Assembly (NCBI GenBank): GCA_025929075.1
Contig: JAICMS010000015.1
Location: 1 to 32,401 of the forward strand
Source: Propionibacteriales bacterium
GTDB lineage: Bacteria > Actinomycetota > Actinomycetes > Propionibacteriales > Nocardioidaceae
Reading direction: 5' to 3'
Length of the DNA stretch: 32,401 bases
In this document: piece after piece, positions 16,740 to 24,989 of the stretch
Layout: every line of letters begins with the position of its first letter
Numbering within the stretch: position 1 is the first letter of the stretch
Notes under the pieces: generated by a model
Told to the model about the DNA's origin: nothing
Databases searched by the model: none
Seen by the model: only the letters and a program-made list of their open reading frames with translations
Position numbers and translations under genes: made by a program

Positions 16740-17858
16740 ATGTCTGTTCGCGCGCTGCTGAGCAGCCTCTTCGCGGCCTCCGCCATCGTCATCGCCAGCG
16801 CGCTTCCGGCCCTGGCAATCAGCACCAGTCCCGATTCCTCCTCAGGCACCAACGGTCGTGTGGAGGCTGCGGCCCTGATCGGCCCCGACCTCTACATCGG
16901 TGGACAGTTCACCGCCGTCGACGGCAACCCCTATACCCGCCTTGCGGCCCTCGACTCCAGCACGGGCATTCTCGACCCCAGCTTCTCGGTGCCCGTAAAC
17001 GGCGAAGTCCGGTCGATGACCGCATCCGGGACGACCCTCTACATCGCTGGCAACTTCACGACAGTCGGATCGGTCGACCGCACCGACGTGGCAGCGATCG
17101 ACACCACGACAGGTGAGGTCTTGCCGTTCGCCGCGAACCCCTCGGGGATGGTCGAGTCAATCGACGTCATGGGCGGCGTCGCTTACCTCGGCGGCAAGTT
17201 CACGAGCGTCAACGGTGTCTCCAGGCCACACATCGCCGCTCTAGATGCCGACACCGGCAGCCTCATCACGACGTTCAACCCAAAGGCGACCGGGCTGGTG
17301 TGGGTCGTCAAGGACGATGGCACGAACCTCTACGTCGGTGGCAGGTTCCTCAAGATCGGCGGCGTGGCGCGCAACTATGTGGCAGCACTGGATCCGGCGG
17401 GCAACGTCTTGGCATGGGACCCAGGGCTAAACACAGATAGCCAGGTCATGGCGATCGCCTTTGACCCCGGTCACGTCTATCTCGGCACCGGTGGCCATCT
17501 CCCGGCAGGCAACAGCGTCTACAGCATCGACGCCTCGACCGGCGACCAGCTATGGCAGGTCCAGACCGACGGCAACATTCAGGCACTGGACGTCACTGAT
17601 GACACCGTGTACGTCGGAGGGCACTTCAACAACCTTGAGTCCTGCAACCCAGGTGTCTGCTCGATGACCGTTCCGCGCAAGAAGGCGCTAGCGATCGACC
17701 CCAGCACCGGGTCCGTGCTCGGCTGGAACCCTCGGTTCAACAGCAACCTCGGCGTCTGGGACTTCGCTGACACCGGTGGCAACCTTTATGCCTTCGGTGA
17801 CTTCACCACGGTCAACAGCGTGACGCACCCGCACATCGCCCGATTCTCCCTTCCTTAG
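16740..17858 (+). CDS. Secreted delta-60 / PQQ-like beta-propeller protein
   Basis: The 372-residue exported protein has a signal peptide (1-26, ending SALPALA) and seven repeats of about 45 residues. Each repeat has the pattern LYIGGxFTxVxG...AALDxxTG, for example LYIGGQFTAVDG, LYIAGNFTTVGS, AYLGGKFTSVNG, LYVGGRFLKIGG and VYVGGHFNNLES. This is the delta-60 / PQQ-like propeller pattern. No enzyme residues or cell-wall anchor are seen, so it is probably an extracellular binding or structural protein. Two cysteines in repeat six (SCNPGVCS) may form a small disulfide loop. AAGGGGGG just before the ATG decides the start. It opens the run of exported repeat proteins. Confidence 0.85.
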   Translation: MSVRALLSSLFAASAIVIASALPALAISTSPDSSSGTNGRVEAAALIGPDLYIGGQFTAVDGNPYTRLAALDSSTGILDPSFSVPVNGEVRSMTASGTTLYIAGNFTTVGSVDRTDVAAIDTTTGEVLPFAANPSGMVESIDVMGGVAYLGGKFTSVNGVSRPHIAALDADTGSLITTFNPKATGLVWVVKDDGTNLYVGGRFLKIGGVARNYVAALDPAGNVLAWDPGLNTDSQVMAIAFDPGHVYLGTGGHLPAGNSVYSIDASTGDQLWQVQTDGNIQALDVTDDTVYVGGHFNNLESCNPGVCSMTVPRKKALAIDPSTGSVLGWNPRFNSNLGVWDFADTGGNLYAFGDFTTVNSVTHPHIARFSLP

Positions 17859-17987
17859 TTCCGCCCTTCATCGGCATTGCCGCGGGTGCTACGACCAATG
17901 GGCAATACCCGCTTCCGTCTGTAGGCCATAGCGTCAGCCGGAGCCCGGTCATCAAGCCGGCCACTGGCAGTCAGACAGAGGTCATAC

Positions 17988-19406
17988 ATGCGCAAGCAAG
18001 GCGTCCTATTGAGTACGGCGGTCATCGCCGCTGCTTCCCTGGCGGCTCCCGCAGCCGCCATCTCACCAGCCGTCCAGACCGTCCGAACCGCCCGAGTCAG
18101 CGTCGACAGTCGGGAGCTGCAGGGCAACGACATCAGTGGCCGCTCGGCGCGGCCGGCGCTCAACGCAGACGGCACGGTCATCGCCTTCGACTCCATCGCC
18201 GACAACCTGGTGACCGGCGACACCAATCAGTCCGACGACGTATTCGTCCGCAATCGCACCACGGGTCGCACCCACCGGGTCAGCGTCAGCTCTACCGGCG
18301 TCCAAGCCAATGGCACCAGCAGCCGGCCGGACGTCAGCAACGACGGGCGCTACGTCGTCTTCGACTCCTCCGCGAGCAACCTGGTGCCCGGCGACACCAA
18401 CAACCGGACCGACGTCTTCATGCACGATCGGATGACCGGCGAGACCACGCTCGTCAGCCAGAGCTCGAGCGGACAGCAGGGCAACGACTCGAGCTTCTCC
18501 CCGGTGATCAGCGGCAACGGCCATCTGGTCGCCTTCACAACGAATGCCACCAACCTGACCCGCAGACCGACAAACGGCGCCATCGTGATTCGCAACCTCC
18601 TGACCGGCCGCACCTCGATCGGCAGCTTCCGCCTTGACGGCACCGCGGCGCCGGCCGCATCGCCGAGTCTGAGCGCAAACGGCCGTTATCTTGCCTTCGC
18701 GTCATTCGTGCCGGACGTCGTGGCGGGTGACACCAACGATGCCTTCGACGTCTTCGTGCGTGATCGCCGCCTCGGCATCACGACCCGGGTGAGCGTCGAT
18801 AGCGAGGGCGCTGAAGCACAAGGCGGTGGCAGCTTTGAACCGTCGTTGAGTGCCGACGGCCACGAGGTCGCCTTTGCATCGGAAGCCACGAATCTTGTCG
18901 CCGACGACACCAACGGAGTCCAAGACATCTTCGCGCACGATATGTCCAACGGCACAACACAACGAGTCAGCGTCGCTTCTGACGGCTCTCAGGCCGACGG
19001 CCAAAGTGACGGACCGGGCATCCGTGGCGGGTCGACATTCGGTCCGGATATCAGCGCCGATGGCACCAAGGTGGCCTTCGATTCCATTGCCACCAACCTG
19101 GTAGCGGACGACTCGAACATCTGCACCTACAGTCCCGGCGGTCAGTCGTTCCCCGAGCCGGGTGAGTGCCCCGACGTCTTCGTCCGTGACCTCTCTGTCG
19201 GTACGACCGTACGGGTGAGCGTCTCCACCGCTGGAGCACAAGAGGACGACGCCAGCACAGATCCGGCCATCAGCGCCAACGGGCTACGCGTGGCGTTCTT
19301 CAGCGCGGCTGCCTTCGTCACCGACGACACAAACACCTGCCAGCCGTTCTTCCTCTCCCACGCCGGCCAGTGCCCGGACGTCTACCTCCACACCACGAAG
19401 AACTAG
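17988..19406 (+). CDS. Secreted TolB/PD40-like beta-propeller protein
   Basis: The 472-residue protein has a signal peptide (1-24, ending PAAA) and seven to eight WD40-like PD40 repeats. Each repeat reads roughly S-x-DG-x-x-VAFDS-x-A-x-NLV-x-GDTN-x-x-DVFVRDR-x-TG-x-T-x-RVSVS. The D-T-N-x-x-D-V-F stretch resembles a calcium-binding loop. The C-terminal repeats carry inserted Cys-containing loops (NICTYSPGG...GECPD and NTCQPF...GQCPD), probably disulfides. The fold is like TolB but without the TolB N-terminal domain, and no Tol-Pal system would be expected in an actinomycete; an extracellular role is inferred. The ATG has AGAGG seven bases upstream. It lies 129 bp after the previous propeller gene. 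Confidence 0.85.
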   Translation: MRKQGVLLSTAVIAAASLAAPAAAISPAVQTVRTARVSVDSRELQGNDISGRSARPALNADGTVIAFDSIADNLVTGDTNQSDDVFVRNRTTGRTHRVSVSSTGVQANGTSSRPDVSNDGRYVVFDSSASNLVPGDTNNRTDVFMHDRMTGETTLVSQSSSGQQGNDSSFSPVISGNGHLVAFTTNATNLTRRPTNGAIVIRNLLTGRTSIGSFRLDGTAAPAASPSLSANGRYLAFASFVPDVVAGDTNDAFDVFVRDRRLGITTRVSVDSEGAEAQGGGSFEPSLSADGHEVAFASEATNLVADDTNGVQDIFAHDMSNGTTQRVSVASDGSQADGQSDGPGIRGGSTFGPDISADGTKVAFDSIATNLVADDSNICTYSPGGQSFPEPGECPDVFVRDLSVGTTVRVSVSTAGAQEDDASTDPAISANGLRVAFFSAAAFVTDDTNTCQPFFLSHAGQCPDVYLHTTKN

Positions 19407-19527
19407 CGGATGATCTGCTTCACGTGTCCGCAGCCCTTCCCACAACGAACACACGATGTCACGCGGACGACGCCGAGCTGACCGCATGGCGCTGACCAGT
19501 AGGGCCCCGGAGCGACTCCCTCGGTTG

Positions 19528-19533
19528 TAGCGT
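19528..19533 (+). promoter_or_regulatory. -10 box TAGCGT before the alpha/beta hydrolase remnant
   Basis: TAGCGT ends seven bases before the ATG at 19541. The spacing matches the other leaderless genes in this window, which supports 19541 as the true start of the ancestral gene. Confidence 0.45.
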
Positions 19534-19540
19534 CTGCCCC

Positions 19541-19994
19541 ATGGAGGTATTTCGCACGGCCGATGACCGTGCCGTGGCGCGCGGTGGCCATGGTCACCGC
19601 CGAGGTGAGCCGTGACTTCGACGCGATGATGCAGGTTCCGGCGAGTGAGTTCGAGGCGGCGTTCTCCGGCGTGACCCCTCCTAGCGAGCACTACTTCGAC
19701 ACCCGTCCCGACGACCGGACGACCTTCTTCGCCGATATCCACAGGGGGCTTGAGCGCTACGACGGGTTCGTACGCGACAACCTCAGCTGGCTTGGAACCT
19801 GGGACATCGACCTTGCTGATGTCCTGTCGCCGGTCGAGCTGCATTACGGCGGCACGGATGCCATGTCGCCGGCGGCCCACGGTGAGTGGCTCGCCGCGCA
19901 TCTCCCAGCCGCCGAGCTCGTTATCCATCCGGACGCCGGCCATGGAGACATCTGCTTCGGGCTGGCGGAGCATCTGCTCGGGACGCTGGAGTAG
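19541..19994 (+). pseudogene. Alpha/beta hydrolase, internally deleted
   Basis: The ATG at 19541 begins MEVFRTADDRAVA, the usual start of a group of actinobacterial alpha/beta hydrolases, but this frame stops after about 24 residues. From about 19590 a second frame (+1) gives the C-terminal part of the same kind of protein: a cap region (VSRDFDAMMQVPASEFEAAF), then LSPVELHYGGTDAMSP and LVIHPDAGHGDICFG. These carry the late acidic residue (D in GGTD) and the catalytic His (GHGD). The central part with the oxyanion HG motif and the nucleophile elbow GxSxGG is missing. The remnant therefore combines an internal deletion of roughly 150 residues with a frame change, and cannot encode an active enzyme. 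Confidence 0.75.
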
Positions 19995-20302
19995 TGGAGG
20001 ACAGGCGGGCACCAGCTTCGGGTCCCTCGCCACGTCCCAGCGCCTGGCCAGGCGATGTTGCACCCCCAGTCGATCGCCTGACGCGAGGCGTATAACACTC
20101 GGACGCCCCGGTCACGCCTCGTCAAATCTGGCTGCTGTGCTTTGGCTGCGGGCGTCGTTTAACGTCAGCGGCCTGGGAAACCTGATCGATACGTTCTCGG
20201 CCGCTTTGGGAAAGCGTCTTGGAGCTAGGCGCTGCTGTCCAGGTCAGAGGCACCGGCGCTGCCCGGGAACAACAGCCGAGATCCTCAGCGGAAGGTTGTG
20301 AC
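19995..20302 (+). other. Non-coding stretch upstream of the ANTAR gene
   Basis: This 308-bp stretch contains an inverted repeat, CAGGCGAT (20049-20056) and ATCGCCTG (20073-20080). GTTTAA followed 12 bases later by GGGAAA (about 20157-20178) faintly resembles a stress-sigma promoter, but the spacing is short. No gene is supported. Confidence 0.4.
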
Positions 20303-20707
20303 ATGGAAGGGCAGGACGACCTGCAGGAGCAGATCGACGGGCTGCGCCGGCGGATGGACGCGAGCCGGGTCGACAGCGACGTGAGTCGTGCCGATATCGA
20401 CCAACTCCAGAAGGGGGCAGCCGTCGACCGTGCCGACATCGACCGCTTGCAGGTCGGAACGGAAGTCGACCGCCACCTGATCGCCGAGCTGCAAGCCGAA
20501 GGAGTGCTGCGGGCCGAGCAGGCGGCCCAGCTCGAGGAAGCGCTGAAGTCCGCGCGGGTGATCGGCTCCGCGATCGGGATCGTCATGGCTGCAGCCCACT
20601 GCACACCTGAGAAGGGGTTTCAGATCCTTACGAAAATCAGTCAGGACTCGAATCGGAAGGTGCGCGATGTCGCCGCCGACGTGGTGATGACTGGGGCGCT
20701 CCCGTAG
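20303..20707 (+). CDS. ANTAR-domain protein with coiled-coil N-terminus
   Basis: The 134-residue protein has an ANTAR RNA-binding domain at about 76-130: QLEEALKSARVIGSAIGIVMAAAHCTPEKGFQILTKISQDSNRKVRDVAADVV. Family knowledge: ANTAR domains bind paired hexanucleotide RNA hairpins and prevent termination. The sensor usually in front (GAF, PAS or receiver) is replaced by a short helical region (about 5-75) made of imperfect repeats of VDRADIDRLQ type. It probably forms a coiled coil for dimerisation or partner contact. GGAAGG about seven bases before the ATG at 20303 sets the start; the frame is open further upstream but unlike coding sequence. No paired RNA hairpins are obvious next door, so its target is elsewhere or unseen. 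Confidence 0.85.
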   Translation: MEGQDDLQEQIDGLRRRMDASRVDSDVSRADIDQLQKGAAVDRADIDRLQVGTEVDRHLIAELQAEGVLRAEQAAQLEEALKSARVIGSAIGIVMAAAHCTPEKGFQILTKISQDSNRKVRDVAADVVMTGALP

Positions 20708-20736
20708 GCGCGGCAGGACCCCGCCGGCCGCGTTCG

Positions 20737-21777
20737 CTACCTGTTGTTGGCCAGGTCGAATGCGAAGTCGGCGCCTTCGGTCGAGGGCATGCACGTGAGC
20801 AACGGGGTGAAGTGCGCGCAGCCGGTGCCGAAGCCGTCTTGGTTGTTGCGCCACGACGCGGGGTAGCCCCGTTGGGTGTTGTTGGTGCTCCAACCCCATT
20901 CGCCGCCCGTGCTGAAGTCCATGTTGACCTGGACGGAGACGATGTAGGTGTGCTGCGCCAGTAGCGGGACCGGATTCGAAAGGGCGATTCTGAGGTTTCC
21001 GGTGCCATCGTCGATGCCCGGTAGGTCCGTCTGGTTCGAGATGACGCTGCCCGGAAGCCCACCGTTGTTGCGGTAGATCGTCACGTTCTCCGAAGCCGCG
21101 GGGCCAAAGCCATTGAGATAGGCGCCTGCTACGTCGATCCTTCTGACCACGCAGTCCCGGGTCAGCGTGAAGTCGTCTGCGCCTCGGGTGTCGTAGGCGT
21201 CGAAGGCGGCCTCGAAGTTCTGGGAGACGATGCTGACTCCGTTGTCGGCGTCCATCTGGGTGTAGCAGATCCGGTTGCGTTCCGGAGCGACACGGCTGCT
21301 CGATGTCGCCCCACCGCCCTGGCTGCCGGACAACACGATGGAAGTGACCAGATCATTGAAATCCCCATCTCCACCGGCATCATCCCAGTGAATCGTCCAC
21401 TTGACGGGCGAGACGGCCCTAACCCGAGCATGGTTGGGGTCGGTGGACAGATAAGTGGTGCCATGGGTGCGATCCCTCATGTAGAAAACCAGCGTCGAGC
21501 CGACATCGAACACACCAAAGTCTCGTTGCATGCCCGGCGTACAGGTCTTGCACATGAGCCGGTGCTCAGGCGAGCTCATGCCGAACGCCAGCGCATCACC
21601 GGCGTTCCTGCTGTCCACCGTCAGCGTGATGTCCCCCAACACCGGAAGGATGATCGGAGGTTCAGTCGCAGCGCCGATCGCCTGCGGCGCCGTCGCTGGC
21701 TGAGCAGCAACCGCCGAGCCGGCCGACGTCGCGGTGAAAACGACCAGGAGGCTCACTAGGCCGACGAAGAGCCTCAT
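20737..21777 (-). CDS. Secreted DUF4114-like protein
   Basis: The 346-residue exported protein has a signal peptide of about 25 residues (VGLVSLLVVFTATSAGSAVAA). Residues about 45-155 resemble the DUF4114 type, including the acidic DDAGGDGDFNDLV loop that probably binds calcium. Residues about 165-340 form a second beta-rich domain (FEAAFDAYDTRGADDFTL..., then a GFGPAASENVTIYRNNGGLPG segment and SVQVNMDFSTGGEWGW), a pattern I recall in secreted proteins of unknown function. Several cysteines (CKTC, and paired ones near the C-terminus) suggest disulfides. GAGGG six bases before the ATG decides the start. No enzymatic residues are apparent. Confidence 0.75.
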   Translation of the reverse strand: MRLFVGLVSLLVVFTATSAGSAVAAQPATAPQAIGAATEPPIILPVLGDITLTVDSRNAGDALAFGMSSPEHRLMCKTCTPGMQRDFGVFDVGSTLVFYMRDRTHGTTYLSTDPNHARVRAVSPVKWTIHWDDAGGDGDFNDLVTSIVLSGSQGGGATSSSRVAPERNRICYTQMDADNGVSIVSQNFEAAFDAYDTRGADDFTLTRDCVVRRIDVAGAYLNGFGPAASENVTIYRNNGGLPGSVISNQTDLPGIDDGTGNLRIALSNPVPLLAQHTYIVSVQVNMDFSTGGEWGWSTNNTQRGYPASWRNNQDGFGTGCAHFTPLLTCMPSTEGADFAFDLANNR

Positions 21778-22018
21778 TCGACGCCCTCGATCCGTGAACT
21801 GCTCATAGAACTCGCCGCCCTGTCCCGATGGCCCTCGAAGTTGCTAAGCGCTGCGGTTACAGTGCCACCGGACCGGCGAGAACGCAATGGGAGCCGACTA
21901 TCCACGACCACTTCGCCTCGCGACCAGCCCGAAGTTATCCGGAACCCCTGGAGCTGAGCTCTCGCAACCACGTCGGCTGACCAGAGAGAGTGCTCGACAC
22001 CGGCCCGAGTGGTCGGCC

Positions 22019-22635
22019 CTATTCCCTGAAAGGAGAGACCGGTGTAGATGACGGGGCGATCGGGGTACGTCGAGTGAGACGAGTGACCAGAATCGCGGCT
22101 GCGAGAGCGCCCGCCGTACCGAGCGTTTCGTCACCCAATGTGTCCTGGTAGGCGGTGTCGAGTTCGGTGCCGTGCCGGATGAACGTGTACCACTCGCCGA
22201 GTTCCCATGCGATCGCGAGCACCGCTCCCAAGCCGGTGATCACCGCAGGGAGAAGCCAGGGCGGCCTGATGTCGAGACGGGCCAGCAACAGGCCAAGCCC
22301 GCAGCAGAGCAGTAGCCAGTTAACGAAGTGGTTTGCATCGTCCCACCAGCCCACGCGGTCGTACAGGTCGAAGGTGTTGCCGGTCACGTCGACCAGGAAT
22401 GGCGACATCACGAGGGCGTGGCCAGCCAAGGGAACGGCGTTCCTACCGGCGTACGACGTCGTACCAGCCAGCACGCGACCGGCACGACGGCCATCAAGCA
22501 GGGGTAGAAGATCAGCCGTGCACCAAACGCCTTGCCTTCGAACTGCGGAAGGCCAGGGACGAACGTCGCGACCGCGAGCTGACCGACGGTCAGCAGGAAG
22601 ACTACCGGCGCAACGATCCGGGCTCGGTCGGCCAT
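22019..22635 (-). pseudogene. Frameshifted membrane protein
   Basis: The N-terminal part (MADRARIVAPVVFLLTVGQ...) runs in one frame from the ATG ending at 22635 through RRRTPVGTPFPWLA. The rest (HALVMSPFLVDVTGN..., WWDDANHFVNWLLL, LPAVITGLGAVLAIAWELGEW, TLGDETLGTAGALAAAILVTRL) continues in another frame. Both parts join into one continuous protein of about 200 residues with five to six membrane spans if one base is restored near 22421. A single missing C in a CC run on the minus strand is the simplest explanation. The family resembles actinobacterial multi-span proteins with a conserved WWDD-x-NHFVNW motif; function unknown. A sequencing error cannot be excluded. Confidence 0.72.
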
Positions 22636-22829
22636 CCGCTGCGACTCGACCCATGCGACTTTCCAGCTGCTCCCAGGCATGGGTCGAGTATGGCGGCGCC
22701 GGGTCGGGGCTGGAGACGTCCGCTGACCCGAATCGGACAGCCATTGTGACCACTGTGTGCTACTGCGCCCCTCAACCCCGGTCCGGCGCATAGCAAAACC
22801 CCTGACCCGGGCGTTCGCGGGGATGAGGA

Positions 22830-22849
22830 GCGGTGGCGGTGGGATTTGA
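22830..22849 (-). repeat. att-like copy of the tRNA-Ser 3' end
   Basis: These 20 bp are identical to 28915-28934, the discriminator, acceptor stem and T-arm end of the tRNA-Ser(CGA) gene, in the same orientation. Beyond the 20 bp the sequences diverge at once on both sides. That is what an attachment-site core left by integration into a tRNA 3' end looks like. Confidence 0.65.
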
Positions 22850-22969
22850 CCTCCGAACATCCTCAAAGCCCTCGGTGCTCTGAGACGCCTTTAGGCGCTC
22901 CCCGGGCGTACCCGCTCGTGACTGCTGGGCCGCTCGTGGCCCTCCGTTCCCGCTGGTATCCGCTGGGCC

Positions 22970-22988
22970 GTGACCACTGTCGTGACCA
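22970..22988 (+). repeat. Paired GTGACCA direct repeats, left end
   Basis: GTGACCA occurs at 22970-22976 and 22982-22988, five bases apart, about 120 bp inside the att-like site. A similar pair is at 28827-28844 near the tRNA. They may be arm-type recombinase sites; this is inference. Confidence 0.4.
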
Positions 22989-23073
22989 CTCAAACGGCGG
23001 TTCCGTACTTGGGTCATCGCCGTTGGGCTGGTATCTCGGACGGAGTATTCGTCGCAGAACAATCCGAGTGCTA

Positions 23074-23089
23074 CCCCCTCGCGAGGGGG
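23074..23089. terminator. GC-rich palindrome, possible terminator
   Basis: A perfect 16-bp palindrome (CCCCCT arms around CGCG) lies about 55 bp past the stop of the minus-strand secreted-protein gene. It could form a 6-bp stem with a 4-base loop. There is no T-run. Confidence 0.4.
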
Positions 23090-23144
23090 GGTTGCGCCGC
23101 GGTGGCCGGGTGACGGGACAGAAGTGTCGACTGATAGCGGTGAG

Positions 23145-23788
23145 TCAGACTCGCATCTGGGCGATGGCGAACTGGTCGTCGGCGTTGTTGGTGATCACCG
23201 CGGACCGGAATCCCGCCTTGGCCTTGCAGCCGAACAGTCTGGCTCCGGCGTTGCCGTTGACGTCGCGGGTGATCGTCCCGACCAGGGTGCCGCTGCCGTA
23301 CGGGCCGGAGAAGAAGCTCACCTTCACCGTCTCGACCTTGAGCGTGCTCGGCTCGTACTCGAACCCGCCGGTGGTCACCGTCGTGCCGAAGTCGATGGTC
23401 GCCGCGGTCGCTGAGTGGCTGTACATGATGTCGGGTGTGCAGCTCTCACTGACTGGCGGGCATGACCAGTTGCTCCAGCTGTGTGGGACCGTCAGCCGCT
23501 CGAACACCGTCGAGAAGGTGACCGTGGTGCCGCAGCCCTGCACCGTCGTGTGCAGGCTGAACTCGGCGTACCCCGACAGGTCGATCACGCAGCTGTGGCT
23601 CGTGTACCGCGCCGTGGGCCGGTGATACACCCGGAACGCCAGCCCAGGAGCCGACGAACTCGACCCTGTCGGCACGGCCACAGGCACGCTGCCGTTAGCC
23701 GGTTCGGCGTAGGACACCCCCGCCAGTGCATCAACCCAATAGCGGCCGCCATGACTGCAACCGCTAGCCCGATCCGGAACGCACGCAC
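23145..23788 (-). pseudogene. Secreted beta-rich protein with frameshifted signal peptide
   Basis: A GTG at 23786-23788 with GGAGGTGGG five bases upstream starts VRAFRIGLAVAVMAAAIGLM, a good signal peptide, but this frame then reads nonsense. The mature protein (GVSYAEPANGSVPVAVPTG..., then YTSHSCVIDLSGYAEF, a Cys-rich middle, and GSGTLVGTITRDVNGNAGARLFGC) is open in another frame to 23145. Adding one G near 23730 (ATGCA to ATGGCA) joins them perfectly as ...IGLMALAGVSYA-EPAN..., with a textbook cleavage site. The mature part has no stop codons, so the lesion is recent or a sequencing error. The start lies 16 bp after the RCC1 gene, so they were one operon. I do not recognise the mature domain. 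Confidence 0.72.
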
Positions 23789-23804
23789 GACCCACCTCCG
23801 CTGC

Positions 23805-24968
23805 TTAGACGACTCGGGGGAACAGTTCGCGTCCCTTGGTGGTGCCCAGCCCGAGCTGGCCGCGCAGGTTCGAGCCCCAGCACAACAACCCATGGGTGGT
23901 CCGGATCGCGCAGGTGTGCCCACCGCCCGTGGTCACCCGCATCCAGTCGCTGCGGGTCCCGACCCGCAGCGGAGCCAGCTGATCGGTCGCACCCCCATAC
24001 CCCAGGTCGCCGTGGTGGCCGGCACCCCAACAAAACAGCCCACCATCGACCGACAGCCCGCAGGTGTGGGCGCTGCCGTTGCTCACCTCCGCCCAGAAGT
24101 CCCCCACGAGCGGGGTCGGCACATGCCGGTCGACTCGGTCTCCCACGCCCAGCTGGCCGTTGTAGTTGTAGCCCCAACACCACAGCGTGTGCGCCGCCCG
24201 CACCCCGCAGGCGAAGTCGTAGCCGGCGCTCACCTCGGCCCAGTCGGTATGGCTTCCGACCTCGACCGGCACGTTGTGGCTCTGGTCGCCATCACCGAGC
24301 CCGAGCTCTCCGTAGCCGCCCCCGCCCCAGCACCACAGCGAGTGGTCGACCTGGATCCCGCAGGTGAAGTAGCCGCCGGCACTCACCGACAGCCACCGCG
24401 ACCCCGGCGCCACCTGCGACGGGTCATACACCTCGTACTCGTCGCTGCCGATCCCCAACTGCCCGCCGTTGTTCAACCCCCAACACCACAGCGACTGATC
24501 CACCCGGACGCCGCAGGTGTGGCCGTAGCCGGTCGACACCGCCGACCACTGCGCCGACCCCTCCACCCGGGTCGGGACCAGCCGGTCGGTGTGGTCTCCG
24601 GTACCCAACTGGCCGAAGTCGTTGTACCCCCAACACCACAACGACTCATCGACCTGGACCCCACAGGTGTGGAAGTAATCACTCCCATCCACCTGCAGCC
24701 ACGACGCGTCGCCGACCCGGGTAGGCACCAGACGGTCCTGATAGTCACCAAGCCCCAAAGCACCATGACCGTTCCCACCCCAACACCACAGCGACCCGTC
24801 CAGCCGGATCCCGCACGTGAACTCGCTGCCACCGGAGATCGACGCCCACACCCGCCCCGTGTGCTGCCCCGCCGGCGACCCGGCTGCGACGCCCGGCGCC
24901 GCGGCAGCCGCCAACAACCCAGCCACCAACCCCGCCCCGACGACCACCACCGAGCGCCGACTCACCAC
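23805..24968 (-). CDS. Secreted RCC1-repeat beta-propeller protein
   Basis: The roughly 387-residue protein has a signal peptide ([28 protein letters not shown]) and seven RCC1-type repeats of about 50 residues. Each repeat contains a TCGI/TCGV...SLWCWG...GQLGLGD...VPTRV pattern. Nearly every repeat has the same pair of cysteines (HTCGV and LWCWG), so each blade probably carries a disulfide, fitting an exported protein. Family knowledge: RCC1 repeats form seven-bladed propellers used for binding; bacterial secreted versions have no defined partner. GGAGG six bases before the GTG at 24968 sets the start; a TTG at 24989 would lengthen it by seven residues. It is followed 16 bp later by the frameshifted secreted partner. 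Confidence 0.87.
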   Translation of the reverse strand: MVSRRSVVVVGAGLVAGLLAAAAAPGVAAGSPAGQHTGRVWASISGGSEFTCGIRLDGSLWCWGGNGHGALGLGDYQDRLVPTRVGDASWLQVDGSDYFHTCGVQVDESLWCWGYNDFGQLGTGDHTDRLVPTRVEGSAQWSAVSTGYGHTCGVRVDQSLWCWGLNNGGQLGIGSDEYEVYDPSQVAPGSRWLSVSAGGYFTCGIQVDHSLWCWGGGGYGELGLGDGDQSHNVPVEVGSHTDWAEVSAGYDFACGVRAAHTLWCWGYNYNGQLGVGDRVDRHVPTPLVGDFWAEVSNGSAHTCGLSVDGGLFCWGAGHHGDLGYGGATDQLAPLRVGTRSDWMRVTTGGGHTCAIRTTHGLLCWGSNLRGQLGLGTTKGRELFPRVV

Positions 24969-24989
24969 CAGCAACCTCCGCTCGGCCAA

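Larger units (their letters stand above)
22636..23144. other. Intergenic junction region with tRNA-derived att-like site
   Basis: This roughly 500-bp stretch has no supported gene. It contains the 20-bp copy of the tRNA-Ser 3' end (22830-22849), a pair of GTGACCA repeats (22970-22988), a further GTGACCACTGT at 22746-22756 and a GC-rich palindrome (23074-23089). Open frames on both strands look random. Confidence 0.55.

Noticed and set aside
20157-20178. GTTTAA...GGGAAA as a SigB/SigF-type promoter for the ANTAR gene
   Set aside because: The spacer is 12-14 bases, shorter than expected, and the -10 element is imperfect. Too weak to list.
24000-24800. Tandem repeats at about 150-bp spacing, considered as a CRISPR array
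   Set aside because: The period is the RCC1 protein repeat; there are no spacers or short identical repeats, and no cas genes.
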